Source: Enterovibrio calviensis DSM 14347 (lineage in GTDB: Bacteria > Pseudomonadota > Gammaproteobacteria > Enterobacterales > Vibrionaceae). From it: a stretch of DNA of 61,656 nt. Shown in pieces: positions 18,376-27,951 of this stretch (position 1 is its first letter; each line of letters starts with the position of its first letter). The notes below the pieces were generated by a model. The model was given only the letters and a program-made list of their open reading frames with translations. It did no database searches and had not been told where the DNA came from. The stretch is from NCBI RefSeq assembly GCF_000621165.1, contig NZ_JHZA01000024.1, forward strand, positions 1 to 61,656. Direction: 5' to 3'. Position numbers and translations under genes: made by a program.

Positions 18376-19023
18376 CTAGCGGTCAGGCGATAAATACTCT
18401 CGATCATAAAATGTTCGTAGCCAATGCGGGCGATAGACCGCCAGCAACGTCACAGCCATGCCGTTAAGCAAACCTTCAGGAAACCACATCAACAAAGACA
18501 GCATCAGATAGTTATCAACGATCGTTGTCCACGCATGAAGCCCCGACATCCAATATCCCGCCGACACCACGCAGAGATGCAAAACGATCGTAATGGCGGC
18601 ATTAAGAAAGCCCGCAATAAAGATATAAATAAACAGGTGATGCGTGAGGTATCGATAGGAAAGCCAGAAAATAGCGTAACTCACAAAAGCGGGAATCACT
18701 GATGTGGTGAACGCATATAAGCCTACATCTTCCCATGGTAGCAAGCCGAATCCGACCATGAGTGACAATGGCAAGACGCTAATCCACACTGCAATGCGCG
18801 GGCCATGGCACAAGGTCAACACCGTCATACCGAGGAAGTGAATATCAAGGCCCTCACTGATCCCGGCTTTGAGCGCCCACAAACAAAACAGCACCATGGC
18901 ACTGGCAAAAACCAGATGTTGGTAATCTTTGTCTTGCCGCATTTTGTGCCACGCTAGTGGTGTCCAGCACAACCAAAGCGCCAACACCAAACATGCCCAC
19001 CCCATCACTTGCCAGTAAACCAT
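18376..19023 (-). CDS. CbiM-like (energy-coupling factor type) membrane protein
   Basis: A 215-aa polytopic membrane protein with about six or seven hydrophobic segments. The core LKAGISEGLDIHFLGMTVLTLCHGPRIAVWIS and the end WFPEGLLNGMAVTLLAVYRPHWL fit the CbiM-related family of substrate-capture components for cobalt and nickel ECF transporters. The canonical CbiM N-terminus with Met-His (MHIxEG) is absent, and no ATPase or T-component gene is beside it, so metal transport is only a possibility. GGAG lies before the ATG. It is divergent from yfbU. Confidence 0.75.
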   Translation of the reverse strand: MVYWQVMGWACLVLALWLCWTPLAWHKMRQDKDYQHLVFASAMVLFCLWALKAGISEGLDIHFLGMTVLTLCHGPRIAVWISVLPLSLMVGFGLLPWEDVGLYAFTTSVIPAFVSYAIFWLSYRYLTHHLFIYIFIAGFLNAAITIVLHLCVVSAGYWMSGLHAWTTIVDNYLMLSLLMWFPEGLLNGMAVTLLAVYRPHWLRTFYDREYLSPDR

Positions 19024-19238
19024 GAATGCTCCATCACTCTTAGTCTATCGTCGCCATGACTAACCTTGTTAGCCATATTTTTTCAAGTTAAAAAACCGTA
19101 ACTAACCTGTAGTCAGATCAAAAAAATTGCGGGTACTAACTGATACTCTGTGGCACATGAATTACCAAACTCTCTCACCTAAAAACACAATTAAGGGACT
19201 GTTTGGACAACGAATTTTTATCTTTTGAGGCCACTATT

Positions 19239-19745
19239 ATGGAAATGACTCACGCTCAGCGTCTTATCCTATCTAATCAATATACTTTGATGTCACAACT
19301 TGACCCACAGAACGCCGACAAATACGGCCGCCTACAAACCATTGTAGAACGTGGTTACGCACTGCAAATGCGCGAATTGGATAAAGATTTCGGGGATATG
19401 CCTGAAGCGCTTTGTCGATTAGTGATCGATGTGATGGAAATGCACCACGCGTTGCAAGAATCTTTCCGCATGCTAGAAGACGGTACACGCTGTGATTGCG
19501 AAGTGGATGCACGTCGCCTGCAATTCTGGGGTTTTGATGCGGCAACCGAAGCACATCTGGTTAACTATGTGCGTTTCCTCACTGACGTTGAAGGTCTTTA
19601 CCCCCAGTTCGACAAAGGGTCACACCACTTCAACAGCCAAACGCCAATGCTAGAAAAGTACCAGCGCATGCTGCAAGCGTGGCGCAAGTGCCCGCGCCAA
19701 TATCACCTTTGTGGCAACGAATTGTGCCAAATCGTGAACGCGTAA
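19239..19745 (+). CDS. yfbU: YfbU family protein
   Basis: A 168-aa cytoplasmic protein with a start [18 protein letters not shown] and an end [30 protein letters not shown] nearly identical to E. coli YfbU (164 aa). The function is not established; overproduction phenotypes have been reported for E. coli YfbU, but no reaction is known. The start was set at the second in-frame ATG, which follows TGAGG and matches E. coli. In E. coli yfbU neighbours yfbV-ackA-pta; here it is about 10 kb away from those genes. Confidence 0.93.
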   Translation: MEMTHAQRLILSNQYTLMSQLDPQNADKYGRLQTIVERGYALQMRELDKDFGDMPEALCRLVIDVMEMHHALQESFRMLEDGTRCDCEVDARRLQFWGFDAATEAHLVNYVRFLTDVEGLYPQFDKGSHHFNSQTPMLEKYQRMLQAWRKCPRQYHLCGNELCQIVNA

Positions 19746-19766
19746 ACGCTGACAAACACCAAGAAG

Positions 19767-19791
19767 GCCGCTCTCTCAGAGCGGCTTTTTT
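19767..19791 (+). terminator. Intrinsic terminator after yfbU
   Basis: GCCGCTCT / AGAGCGGC with a CTC loop and six T. Confidence 0.92.
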
Positions 19792-19921
19792 ATCACAAAG
19801 ACGCGCTGTTTCCGTCCCCCATTTCAATGTCAACGCCGCACAATCCCGCACAGGGTTTGCCTTCCAAAACCACCCTCGACCTTGATGAAAAAAACTAATC
19901 ATTAGCGGCAAATTAATTTAT

Positions 19922-19950
19922 TTGCACCGCGCGTAAAACGGTTGTCTAAT
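19922..19950 (+). promoter_or_regulatory. Likely promoter of the speA leader
   Basis: TTGCAC at 19922-19927 and TCTAAT at 19945-19950 are separated by 17 bases. If used, transcription would begin near 19957, giving a leader RNA of about 450 bases before speA. No other good promoter is seen closer to the gene. Confidence 0.45.
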
Positions 19951-20060
19951 CGCCACGCACCCGTTCTGGTTTAGATGATACCAAAGAGGTGTATCCAGGC
20001 TTCGAGCAGCAATTGCTAATACCATCATTGCTGCCGACACAAGCCTTGTTCTCTGTCATA

Positions 20061-20086
20061 CCGTACCTGTCTGAAGTACGGCCTTT
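20061..20086 (+). other. Terminator-like hairpin in the speA leader
   Basis: CCGTAC / GTACGG with a nine-base loop, followed by CCTTTT. No gene precedes it on this strand after the yfbU terminator, so it would act inside the speA leader, just before the small ORF at 20100, as a possible attenuator. Confidence 0.5.
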
Positions 20087-20099
20087 TATAGGAATGGCA

Positions 20100-20291
20100 A
20101 TGAAATCTTTCGCAAAACCGCTTGCTCAGGCGAACACCCTGACCCCCGTTTGCGACGCCACAGCGACACTTCACCCGCAAAACAACTCCCAGACCCTGTC
20201 AGCCCCTTCGCGCAGGAAAAGGGCATCGTTAAAGCGAACACGAAGCGCGGACGCCGTCCTTCTTGATCTTTCGCTGCAGATGCCTGAATAA
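20100..20291 (+). CDS. Possible leader ORF upstream of speA
   Basis: A 63-codon ORF beginning MKSFAKPLAQANTLTPVCD with AGGA six bases before its ATG. Its second half is very basic (SRRKRASLKRTR), and of those five arginine codons four are the rare AGG, AGG, CGA and CGA. It ends 115 bases before speA, whose product consumes arginine. No known family is recognised. A leader peptide whose translation senses arginine or polyamine supply is the attractive reading, but a chance ORF in an untranslated leader cannot be excluded. Confidence 0.4.
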   Translation: MKSFAKPLAQANTLTPVCDATATLHPQNNSQTLSAPSRRKRASLKRTRSADAVLLDLSLQMPE

Positions 20292-20406
20292 GGTCTGCCT
20301 GCGTTAACCGCACTGATAATTTTCTTTGGTACAAGCAAGCGTTGATAGCGCTACTCATTCTGCTATCCGCCATATTCTTGTGCCCAATCACCGCCGAGGA
20401 ATGAAC

Positions 20407-22326
20407 ATGAGTGATTGGTCTATTAATGACGCCCGTGATGTCTACAACACGCCTTACTGGGGTCAGGGATACTTTGATATTAATCCGCAAGGGGAAGTGA
20501 TTGTTCGTCCTGACGTAAAGCGTCCGGAGAACACTGTCGCGCTATCTACGCTGGCTGATGAACTGATTGCCAAAGGCGCTTCACTGCCTGTATTGGTTCG
20601 CTTTCCTGAGATTTTGCATCATCGCGTCGATAGCCTGTGTGCTAACTTCAACGATGCGATCGCCGACTACGGCTACCTAGGTGAATACCTGCTGGTTTAC
20701 CCAATTAAAGTAAACCAACAAGAAGCGGTTGTTAGCGAAATATTGAAAAGCCAATATGCGCGCCAACAGCGTCAGCTTGGACTAGAAGCCGGCAGCAAGC
20801 CTGAACTATTGGCTGTATTGGCCATGGCACGTCAAGCAAGCTCAGTGATAGTCTGTAACGGCTACAAAGACCGCGAATACATCCGTCTTGCATTGATCGG
20901 CGAAAAGCTAGGTCATGAAGTTTACATCGTGCTTGAGAAGCTCTCTGAGCTAGATGTGGTGCTAGAAGAAGCCAAAGCATTGGGCGTGACACCACGTCTT
21001 GGCCTTCGCGCACGTCTCGCCTCTCAAGGCAAAGGTAAGTGGCAAGCCAGTGGCGGCGAGAAGTCTAAATTTGGTCTTTCTGCATCACAAGTGCTGACCG
21101 TGATGGACAAATTGCGCCAGCAAGACATGCTAGACACCCTGCAACTGCTGCATTTCCACCTCGGTTCACAAATCGCCAATATCCGCGATGTGCGCTCTGG
21201 TGTGGGCGAAGCGGCACGTGTTTATGCCGAACTGCACAAACTGGGCGCTGGCATCACCACCGTCGATGTAGGTGGCGGTTTGGCGATAGATTACGAAGGC
21301 ACTCGCAGCCAAAGCAGCTGCTCCATGAACTACAGCTTGCGCGAATATGCCAACAACGTGGTTTATACCATTGGTGATGTCTGCAAAGAGTACGACATTA
21401 CGATGCCGCGCATTATTTCTGAGTCGGGTCGTAACCTCACGGCACACCATGCCGTGCTAGTGACAGACGTGGTTGGCGTTGAACGCTACCAACGTGAGGA
21501 AGTGTTTGCACCCGAAGAAAGTGCGCCACAGATTCTTCATAACATGTGGCACTCGTTTAAAGATCTTAGCCAGTCTGGCGATCAGCGTTCATTGGTTGAG
21601 ATCTACCATGACAACCAAAGCGACCTATCAGAAGTCCACATGCAGTTCGCAATGGGCATGGTGAACTTTGCAGAGCGCGCTTGGGCAGAGCAAATCAGCC
21701 TGCGTATCTGCTACGAACTCTCATGCAAAATGTCGCCGAAGAACCGTGCCCATCGCCCTGTCATGGACGAATTGAACGAGCGCTTAGCTGACAAGTTCTT
21801 CGTGAACTTCTCGCTGTTCCAATCGTTACCAGACGCATGGGGTATTGATCAGGTGTTCCCGATCTTACCGCTAAGTAACCTTGATAAAGCACCAGAGCGC
21901 CGCGCGGTCATGCTCGACATCACCTGCGATTCTGACGGTGCAGTTGATCAGTACGTGGAAGGCCAAGGCATTGAGCGCACCCTTGCCGTGCCAGCATGGA
22001 GCGACGAAGAACCTTACCGTATGGGCTTCTTCCTTGTCGGCGCATACCAAGAGATTCTGGGCGACATGCACAACCTGTTTGGTGATACCGATACCGCCGT
22101 TGTGCGCAGCAGCGCCGATGGATACACGATCGAATCTATCGACCGTGGTGACAGTGTTGAAGACGTATTGCGATACGTTCACCTCGATCCGGCACAGTTT
22201 ATGGGCCAATACCAAGAGATGGTGAAGGAGTATTTGCCAGAACAAGAACACGAAGCGATTCTTGCAGAAATGGCAGAAGGCCTAAAAGGCTACACTTACC
22301 TCGAAGACATTCGTTCACACCGTTAA
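20407..22326 (+). CDS. speA: Biosynthetic arginine decarboxylase
   Basis: A 639-aa PLP enzyme of the alanine racemase fold that turns arginine into agmatine, the first step of the agmatine route to putrescine. The PLP lysine is K101 in [10 protein letters not shown]; the substrate and cofactor strings [27 protein letters not shown] and [10 protein letters not shown] are all present. The second of two near-adjacent ATGs was chosen because GAGGA lies six bases before it, while the first directly abuts that site. It precedes speB by 51 bases that contain a stem-loop, so the two are probably cotranscribed. Confidence 0.97.
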   Translation: MSDWSINDARDVYNTPYWGQGYFDINPQGEVIVRPDVKRPENTVALSTLADELIAKGASLPVLVRFPEILHHRVDSLCANFNDAIADYGYLGEYLLVYPIKVNQQEAVVSEILKSQYARQQRQLGLEAGSKPELLAVLAMARQASSVIVCNGYKDREYIRLALIGEKLGHEVYIVLEKLSELDVVLEEAKALGVTPRLGLRARLASQGKGKWQASGGEKSKFGLSASQVLTVMDKLRQQDMLDTLQLLHFHLGSQIANIRDVRSGVGEAARVYAELHKLGAGITTVDVGGGLAIDYEGTRSQSSCSMNYSLREYANNVVYTIGDVCKEYDITMPRIISESGRNLTAHHAVLVTDVVGVERYQREEVFAPEESAPQILHNMWHSFKDLSQSGDQRSLVEIYHDNQSDLSEVHMQFAMGMVNFAERAWAEQISLRICYELSCKMSPKNRAHRPVMDELNERLADKFFVNFSLFQSLPDAWGIDQVFPILPLSNLDKAPERRAVMLDITCDSDGAVDQYVEGQGIERTLAVPAWSDEEPYRMGFFLVGAYQEILGDMHNLFGDTDTAVVRSSADGYTIESIDRGDSVEDVLRYVHLDPAQFMGQYQEMVKEYLPEQEHEAILAEMAEGLKGYTYLEDIRSHR

Positions 22327-22331
22327 TTTTT

Positions 22332-22356
22332 GATTGCCCGCTTATGGCGGGCAATC
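22332..22356 (+). other. Intercistronic stem-loop between speA and speB
   Basis: A perfect ten-pair stem GATTGCCCGC / GCGGGCAATC with a five-base loop, followed by TTATTTC. It could stop part of the transcripts or protect the speA message. Confidence 0.7.
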
Positions 22357-22377
22357 TTATTTCATAGGGATTTTCAC

Positions 22378-23304
22378 ATGGCAACACTGGCCAACTACCC
22401 AGACTATTCGCTGTATTCCAATGCGTTCGGTTTTCTTCGTCAGCCTTTGGTTTTTCAACCACAAGGTTGTGACGCTGACGTGATTATCACCGGTGTGCCG
22501 TTTGATATGGCGACCACCGGACGTTCTGGTAGCCGTATGGGCCCCGGTGCCATTCGCCAAGCTTCGATCAATCTGGCTTGGGAAGGCAAACGCTGGCCGT
22601 GGGAGTTCTCTCTCACCAAAGAAATCAAAATGGCTGACTGTGGCGATTTGGTGTTTGATTGTGGTGATGCCGCACAAATGTGCGAGCGCCTAGAAGCGCA
22701 CGCCAACAGCTTGCTGGCAGAAGGCAAAACGCTACTGACGTTTGGTGGCGATCACTTCGTGACACTGCCACTGCTGCGCGCGCACGCCAAACAGTTTGGT
22801 GAAATGGCGCTGGTACACTTTGACGCGCACACCGACACCTACGACATGGGCAGCCAATATGACCACGGCACCATGTTCTACCATGCGCCGAATGAAGGTT
22901 TGATTGACCCACATAGCTCCATTCAAATCGGTATTCGTACTGAGCACAGCCACAAACTTGGCTACCAAGTGGTGGATGCTGCCACCGCGAATGATTGGAC
23001 TGCAGATCAAATCATTGATGCGATCAAAACACGTGTCGGCGATCGTCCAGTTTACCTGACGTTTGATATCGACTGTTTAGATCCTGCTTACGCACCGGGC
23101 ACAGGGACACCTGTATGTGGCGGCCTGAGCACCGACAAGATCCTAAAGGTGATTCGTGGGCTTCAGGGCATTAACCTGATTGGCATGGACGTGGTTGAAG
23201 TGGCTCCTGCGTATGACCACGCAGAGCTAACCTCACTGGCTGCAGCGACCATCGCGACAGATCTACTTCATGTATGGGCCGCGAATCGTAAAAATAGCAA
23301 GTAA
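22378..23304 (+). CDS. speB: Agmatinase
   Basis: A 308-aa ureohydrolase that splits agmatine into putrescine and urea. Binuclear manganese ligands are visible in [22 protein letters not shown] and [18 protein letters not shown], and [11 protein letters not shown] ends the core, as in E. coli SpeB. The start [19 protein letters not shown] follows AGGGA; the longer frame overlaps the stem-loop. It is second in the speAB unit. No terminator was found directly after it. Confidence 0.97.
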   Translation: MATLANYPDYSLYSNAFGFLRQPLVFQPQGCDADVIITGVPFDMATTGRSGSRMGPGAIRQASINLAWEGKRWPWEFSLTKEIKMADCGDLVFDCGDAAQMCERLEAHANSLLAEGKTLLTFGGDHFVTLPLLRAHAKQFGEMALVHFDAHTDTYDMGSQYDHGTMFYHAPNEGLIDPHSSIQIGIRTEHSHKLGYQVVDAATANDWTADQIIDAIKTRVGDRPVYLTFDIDCLDPAYAPGTGTPVCGGLSTDKILKVIRGLQGINLIGMDVVEVAPAYDHAELTSLAAATIATDLLHVWAANRKNSK

Positions 23305-23388
23305 AACACGTTGGCTAAACCAGTGAACCTGAGTGTTTCATAACGATCCAGTAAATTAATAAGCCACATGGATTTATGCACTGCCTCA

Positions 23389-23459
23389 AATATATAATTT
23401 GATTATTTCATGTTAAATTATATATTACATCTATGCCCCACTTACTCTGTGGGGCATAG
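23389..23459. other. Two inverted repeats at the end of the lipoprotein gene
   Basis: The first (23389-23426) is a perfect 12-pair AT-only stem AATATATAATTT / AAATTATATATT. The second (23431-23459) is CTATGCCCCA / TGGGGCATAG with a nine-base loop. Both lie between convergent speB and the lipoprotein gene and could act as terminators, though neither has a clear T run on the minus strand. Confidence 0.6.
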
Positions 23460-23461
23460 AG

Positions 23462-25294
23462 TTACTCTAAGGTCACGAAGCCAGTGATTGCAGAGGGAAA
23501 GTTGGAATCATAATCTGAACCTATTAGCCAAATCACATTGTTATAAGTAAATGCATGCGGATTAAAGTCATTCACATTATTCTCATCGCCCAATGAAAGC
23601 AGATGCGAGCTTATTAATTGGTTATTTACATCTACTTTCGTCAGATAATAGGCATTATTCGTGTAATCTTTTTCAAGCGCAAGTAATGTGTTGTCAGCCG
23701 ATGGTAAAAGGCTAATAAGCTCAGACACTGAAAGCGAGTTTGTGAAGTCCTCAGACCAAGGACGTCGAGGCAGAGTACTCAACTGATGACCATCAAGGTG
23801 AGTGTCTTCATCGGTGGAAATTCGCTGGCCACATTTTGTATAAAGGGTGCTGTCAATCACGGTCAAAATTTCATTGCACTCTGCTCTGTGGGAAACGAGT
23901 GATATAGCCTTGTTAAACCGCATAGTGCTCTCGTTATTCACATAGTCAAAGCGAGTGATAAATAACCTTTGACCATCACCTCTGAAAAGATAGATGCGAT
24001 TATCAATAACGTAAAAGCTATCGAACGACTGATCAATGGAGAAAAGGAGTTCCTCTGATACAAGGTCATAAACATTTAACACTGAGTTAGTAAACGCCAC
24101 AAACAGAGTGTCTTCCACTTTCATCATATTTTTTACTTCAATGTCGAAATCGGGAGTATTTATCTCAAACGTGTCGATAAGCGTATCCTGCGCATTATTG
24201 AAATCTGGACTGACAAACAAAAAGGCAAACTTCTTCACCCCAAAATCGCCCAGCACGACAATCGGTTTACCTGTTGTAGGGTCTTCGTACATACCGTAAC
24301 TCGAGAAGAAACCACTTTGATATGCTTGAGGAACTGGTGTAGCAATACTTCCTGAACCATCCCGTCTATATAGAAGCAACTGAGGACTTGATAGCGAAGA
24401 ATATCCTCCAATCATGTCGCCATTTGTGTAGAAACGTCCACTTTGGTATATAGCGTCCATATCAAGTGTTTCAGTAAAAGTCGCAATCGGCTGCTCAGTC
24501 ACAGCAAATTCAATATCCTGGACGAAACGATCCGCCGGACTTTCACAGGCTGTATCAAACTGATAACACAGAGACACCGTGAGTGTGTCACCTTCATTAA
24601 TTTCAGCCTGAGTCATGTTGTGGAAAGACTCGCGATAATAGGTGCAGCTAACTTGAGTTCTTTCAGGGTTGAAGTTGCAATTGACAATGAAGTCACTACC
24701 ATTGGTTTCAGAGACAACTTTAAAGGATTCTTGATAGTTTGCATTACCTATACCAAAGGTATAGGTGTTTCTAATTTCTCTTGTATCGTTTTTAAAGCGC
24801 TCCTCAGAGAGGTTAGTTGCATAATCGTGTTCAAGCGTTTGTTTTACAACTCTATAATTTATATCGACGGCAAAAGGGGAACCTATTATTTCGCGGGTAC
24901 ACGCTTCGTCATAGCAGACTTTAAACCAGAGTTTATCAGTATAAACCCCCGCTTCTCTTTCTCGAAACCCATGCGAAGAAATGGTAACGCCAGGTGCGCC
25001 ATTGAACAGTTTTAGTTGGTAATCATAGGCAAAAGGTTCCGTACTTTCGCGCCAAGAATCATAGTACAAGCTGTTAACATTCTGCCCGTACGAAAAGTTG
25101 AAAGGGATAAAAAGGTCAGGCGCGCTGTCTGACAAGGGTAAAACCTCATACTGATTTTGCTGTGGGGAGATACTAGCGCTGTTTGAATCGATATCATTGG
25201 GAGAGCTTGAAGAGGGCGTATCACCACCTCCACCGCCACAGGCAATGAGTAACAGGGAGACAATTAGAGGACTACAAACCTTAACTGCTGACAT
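23462..25294 (-). CDS. Large hypothetical lipoprotein with Ig-like modules
   Basis: A 610-aa lipoprotein: MSAVKVCSPLIVSLLLIAC, then a GGGGG linker and a Ser/Asn-rich stretch, as in many exported Vibrio lipoproteins. Two similar beta modules follow, each with paired cysteines (KVCYDEACTREIIGSPFAV and SLCYQFDTACESPADRF). The C-terminal 330 residues consist of short repeating beta strands (for example DTLFVAFTNSVLNVYDL, IDNRIYLFRGDG) and look like a beta-propeller. No enzyme motif is seen. The start was set by AAGGAA seven bases upstream. The gene is clearly more AT-rich than its neighbours, which suggests recent acquisition. Confidence 0.8.
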   Translation of the reverse strand: MSAVKVCSPLIVSLLLIACGGGGGDTPSSSSPNDIDSNSASISPQQNQYEVLPLSDSAPDLFIPFNFSYGQNVNSLYYDSWRESTEPFAYDYQLKLFNGAPGVTISSHGFREREAGVYTDKLWFKVCYDEACTREIIGSPFAVDINYRVVKQTLEHDYATNLSEERFKNDTREIRNTYTFGIGNANYQESFKVVSETNGSDFIVNCNFNPERTQVSCTYYRESFHNMTQAEINEGDTLTVSLCYQFDTACESPADRFVQDIEFAVTEQPIATFTETLDMDAIYQSGRFYTNGDMIGGYSSLSSPQLLLYRRDGSGSIATPVPQAYQSGFFSSYGMYEDPTTGKPIVVLGDFGVKKFAFLFVSPDFNNAQDTLIDTFEINTPDFDIEVKNMMKVEDTLFVAFTNSVLNVYDLVSEELLFSIDQSFDSFYVIDNRIYLFRGDGQRLFITRFDYVNNESTMRFNKAISLVSHRAECNEILTVIDSTLYTKCGQRISTDEDTHLDGHQLSTLPRRPWSEDFTNSLSVSELISLLPSADNTLLALEKDYTNNAYYLTKVDVNNQLISSHLLSLGDENNVNDFNPHAFTYNNVIWLIGSDYDSNFPSAITGFVTLE

Positions 25295-25728
25295 TTCAAC
25301 ATTCCTTGTTATTTCTGCTGCCATGTCACCGAGGAGCACTGACAATCTATCCTAGCTTCTTTTTATAAACCAGATAGGACCAGGTTATTGCCTTGTAATT
25401 AAGAACCAGACGTAATTTATTATCGTGTTATTGCAATTAGATGGAGGAGTAAAAAAACAAAAAAAGAAAAAAAGAAAAGTTATAGATTTTCTTAGAGTCA
25501 ATAGTGCACTTACTTTACTGCTCTTAAATGGCTAGTTAAATAAATTAAGTCGCATGTTTGTGTTTAAGCTCAGAGTTGGAAGAAAATAGGAAGAGACTTT
25601 TTTAAAATGATTTGATTATCAAATCACCCCATAGCGTCATCTCCGCTATTCATATCACTTATTCTCCGCTTGAACCCCTAGCCTCTACGCCGTATCCTTT
25701 GCGCTCATTCACCCATATCGAAATTGCT
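25295..25728. other. AT-rich intergenic region
   Basis: 434 bases between divergent genes. It contains a striking A-tract at about 25451-25480 (seven, five, four and three or more A interrupted by single C or G), which would be strongly bent DNA. No ORF with a ribosome site and no terminator are seen. Confidence 0.5.
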
Positions 25729-26541
25729 ATGTCATACCTTTGCCCGCTGTGTCAGCTTCCGCTTAAGCGCATTGAACGCACTTACAAATGCACCAATAAC
25801 CACCAGTTTGATGTGGCGAAAGAAGGGTATGTGAACCTTCTTCCGGTTCAGCACAAGCGTTCAAAAGATCCCGGTGATAACAAAGAAATGATGCTGGCTC
25901 GCCGTCAGTTTCTTAACGGCGGTCACTACCAGCCTATGCGCGATGCAGTGTGCGAGTTGCTGTCTGGCCTATTGGCCGATCAGTCATACACCCAGCTTTT
26001 AGATATAGGTTGCGGCGAAGGGTATTACACCAGTTACTTTGCGCAGGCATTACCAGACACCAAAGTGCTTGGCCTCGACATCTCCAAGGTCATGATCCGC
26101 CATGCCGCCAAGCGTTATACAGATTGTGATTTCCTCGTGGCATCAAGCCAACGCCTTCCCTTCTCCGATACCCAGCTAAACGCCGTCGTGCGCATCTATG
26201 CGCCGTGTAATGGTGAAGAACTGCAACGCACCGTCAAAGACAACGGCGTGGTCGTCACCGTTACACCAGGGCCTCGCCATTTGTATCAATTGAAAGCGGG
26301 CATATACGACGAAGTGAAACTTCATGACGTGCCTGTCGAAGCACTACCGGGCTTTGAATTGGAAACGGAAACCAGTGTCGCTTATCCCATGACACTGAAC
26401 AGTGAAGACGCAACCACGCTGCTTCAGATGACGCCTTTTGCATGGCGAGCACCTGAGGCGTTGTGGCAGACGCTAAAAGAGACGACGCAGTTTGACTGTG
26501 AAGCGGATTTCACGCTGCGTGTTTATCGCAAGAAAGCCTAA
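25729..26541 (+). CDS. rlmA: 23S rRNA (guanine(745)-N1)-methyltransferase
   Basis: A 270-aa enzyme that methylates G745 of 23S rRNA with S-adenosylmethionine. The N-terminal zinc site is complete with C5, C8, C21 and H25, at the same residue numbers as in E. coli RlmA. The Rossmann methyltransferase motif I is LLDIGCGEGYYTSYFA and motif II VLGLDISK. VRIYAPCNGEELQRTVKDNGVVVTVTPGPRHLYQLK is family-specific. The start was set at MSYLCPLC to place the zinc ligands; the longer upstream reading lacks family similarity. It is a single gene. Confidence 0.95.
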   Translation: MSYLCPLCQLPLKRIERTYKCTNNHQFDVAKEGYVNLLPVQHKRSKDPGDNKEMMLARRQFLNGGHYQPMRDAVCELLSGLLADQSYTQLLDIGCGEGYYTSYFAQALPDTKVLGLDISKVMIRHAAKRYTDCDFLVASSQRLPFSDTQLNAVVRIYAPCNGEELQRTVKDNGVVVTVTPGPRHLYQLKAGIYDEVKLHDVPVEALPGFELETETSVAYPMTLNSEDATTLLQMTPFAWRAPEALWQTLKETTQFDCEADFTLRVYRKKA

Positions 26542-26636
26542 AACTCAGAAAAAGCGCGGTAAAAACGCAACAAAGCAATCAACCACATTTTCCGTCATAC
26601 TGGTGCGTATCTCCTGACATTCAAGGTCATGAATTC

Positions 26637-27593
26637 ATGTCGATACGCGCATTCTCTTCCGCTTTCATCCTCGCGACGCTTTTGGGCTGCAGCCACCCGC
26701 TCACGCCCAAAGAAACACCGCCGCCCACCGACACTCTGTACGACTATCACATTACCTCCGCCACGGGTGTTCCCTATTCTCTCAATGAACTAGCCAACGC
26801 CCTCGACAGCGCCGATGTTATATTGGTGGGGGAATGGCATACCCATCCCGGCATTCATTTGTTTCAGGCGCAATTGCTTGCCACACTTGCCGCCCGCTAC
26901 CCAGCCACCGCCCTCTCAATGGAGCAATTCTCGCGCCCTGCCCAACCTGTGATAGATGCGTATTTGAATGGCGACAGAGGTGAACAAGCCCTATTGAGCT
27001 ACACCGGGAAATGGCCGAACTATGCCAGTGATTACCGACCGCTCATGGAGATCGCCAAGCAACAAGCTTTGCCTGTGATTGCTTCGAACACTACACAGGA
27101 CATTGTGCGCTGCCTGTCATCCAAGGGAGAAAGCTACCTCGATACGTTACCAGCGGATAAGCGCCAGCACGTTGCCCAACAATTGTCGTCAGAAGCATCG
27201 CCATACAAAGAAAAGTTTTTCTCCGTGATGTTTCACGGCGATGAAGAGAAAACCAAGAACCAATACTTCGCCCAAATCGCCTGGGACGACACCATGGCGG
27301 AAAGCATCGTTGACTTTCTCGCCATCCATCCTGATTTCGCGGTGATGCATGTGGCTGGCGCATTTCACGTTGAAGAAGGATTGGGGATCGCCAGTCGAAT
27401 CCACCAGCGAAACCCTGATTTAAAGATCGCGATCATTTCGCCGCAAACCGACGATGATCCGCTTCCTAATGACATTGAAGATTATCGTTTGATTGTCAAA
27501 CCACTGCCAGAGCAATGGCTTTCAGAGGAAGAGATGAATGCGGCGATCGGCAAGATGCGCCATTCATCGAGAAGTCAGCCAGATTGTGGTTAA
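26637..27593 (+). CDS. ChaN-family lipoprotein
   Basis: A 318-aa lipoprotein with lipobox LLGC (signal MSIRAFSSAFILATLLGC) and the ChaN/DUF399 core: DVILVGEWHTHPGIHLFQAQLL, TALSMEQFSRPAQPVIDAYL and FAVMHVAGAFHVEEGLG. Campylobacter ChaN binds heme dimers and the Pseudomonas relative belongs to heme uptake; a heme or iron role is plausible but no heme genes lie nearby. The conserved acidic and histidine residues resemble those of the EreA/ChaN fold. It lies 95 bases after rlmA and converges on the TIGR03643 gene with a four-base gap. Confidence 0.88.
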   Translation: MSIRAFSSAFILATLLGCSHPLTPKETPPPTDTLYDYHITSATGVPYSLNELANALDSADVILVGEWHTHPGIHLFQAQLLATLAARYPATALSMEQFSRPAQPVIDAYLNGDRGEQALLSYTGKWPNYASDYRPLMEIAKQQALPVIASNTTQDIVRCLSSKGESYLDTLPADKRQHVAQQLSSEASPYKEKFFSVMFHGDEEKTKNQYFAQIAWDDTMAESIVDFLAIHPDFAVMHVAGAFHVEEGLGIASRIHQRNPDLKIAIISPQTDDDPLPNDIEDYRLIVKPLPEQWLSEEEMNAAIGKMRHSSRSQPDCG

Positions 27594-27597
27594 ACCT

Positions 27598-27861
27598 TCA
27601 CTTGCCGCGATGTTTGTACTGTGTCGAGCAGTAGCCCCGATCAATGCCGTCAGGGCGTCGCATCGCGTGTTTGGTGACTCGGCCTGACACGCGCTTGCGC
27701 CACAATTTGAAACTGCCCGATTTCAGGTGATAACGCATAAAGCGGATAACATCGCTTTCAATCATGCCAAATTGGGTCGCAATGGCTTCAAACGGCGTTC
27801 TGTCTTCCCATGCCATTTCAATGATGCGTGACGTGTCTTCGTCATTAAAGCTCTGTTTCAT
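27598..27861 (-). CDS. TIGR03643/DUF2805 family protein
   Basis: An 87-aa basic protein: MKQSFNDEDTSRIIEMAWEDRTPFEAIATQFGM is a helix-turn-helix-like N-terminal half, followed by VIRFMRYHLKSGSFKLWRKRVSGRVTKH. It matches my recollection of TIGR03643, a small family usually encoded beside iron-sulfur photolyases or cryptochromes. GGAGG lies six bases before the ATG. It is downstream of the photolyase gene in the same direction, with 90 bases between, so they are likely cotranscribed. DNA binding is a guess from the helix-turn-helix-like segment and the high positive charge. Confidence 0.85.
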   Translation of the reverse strand: MKQSFNDEDTSRIIEMAWEDRTPFEAIATQFGMIESDVIRFMRYHLKSGSFKLWRKRVSGRVTKHAMRRPDGIDRGYCSTQYKHRGK

Positions 27862-27921
27862 CGTTAGCCTCCGTGTTCGATTTACTCATTCGGCGCACAG
27901 GCACGTTTGGATGTTCTGGTG

Positions 27922-27946
27922 CCTAGAACCTGCTATTCCTCGAACC
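27922..27946 (-). repeat. Post-stop repeat motif, copy 3
   Basis: On the minus strand, directly after the photolyase stop, the sequence reads GTTCGAGGAATAGCAGGTTC and then TAGGC, close to the repeat after hisM (GCGAGGAAAAGCAGGT, CCTAGG) and after xthA. Confidence 0.5.
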
Positions 27947-27951
27947 TCTCT

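Noticed and set aside
20086-20490. 134-codon minus-strand ORF across the speA leader
   Set aside because: It runs into the speA coding start on the other strand and has no family resemblance; the plus-strand ORF with its ribosome site is the better candidate.
24443-25015. 190-codon plus-strand ORF opposite the large lipoprotein gene
   Set aside because: The minus-strand gene has a perfect lipoprotein signal and ribosome site; the antisense frame has neither.
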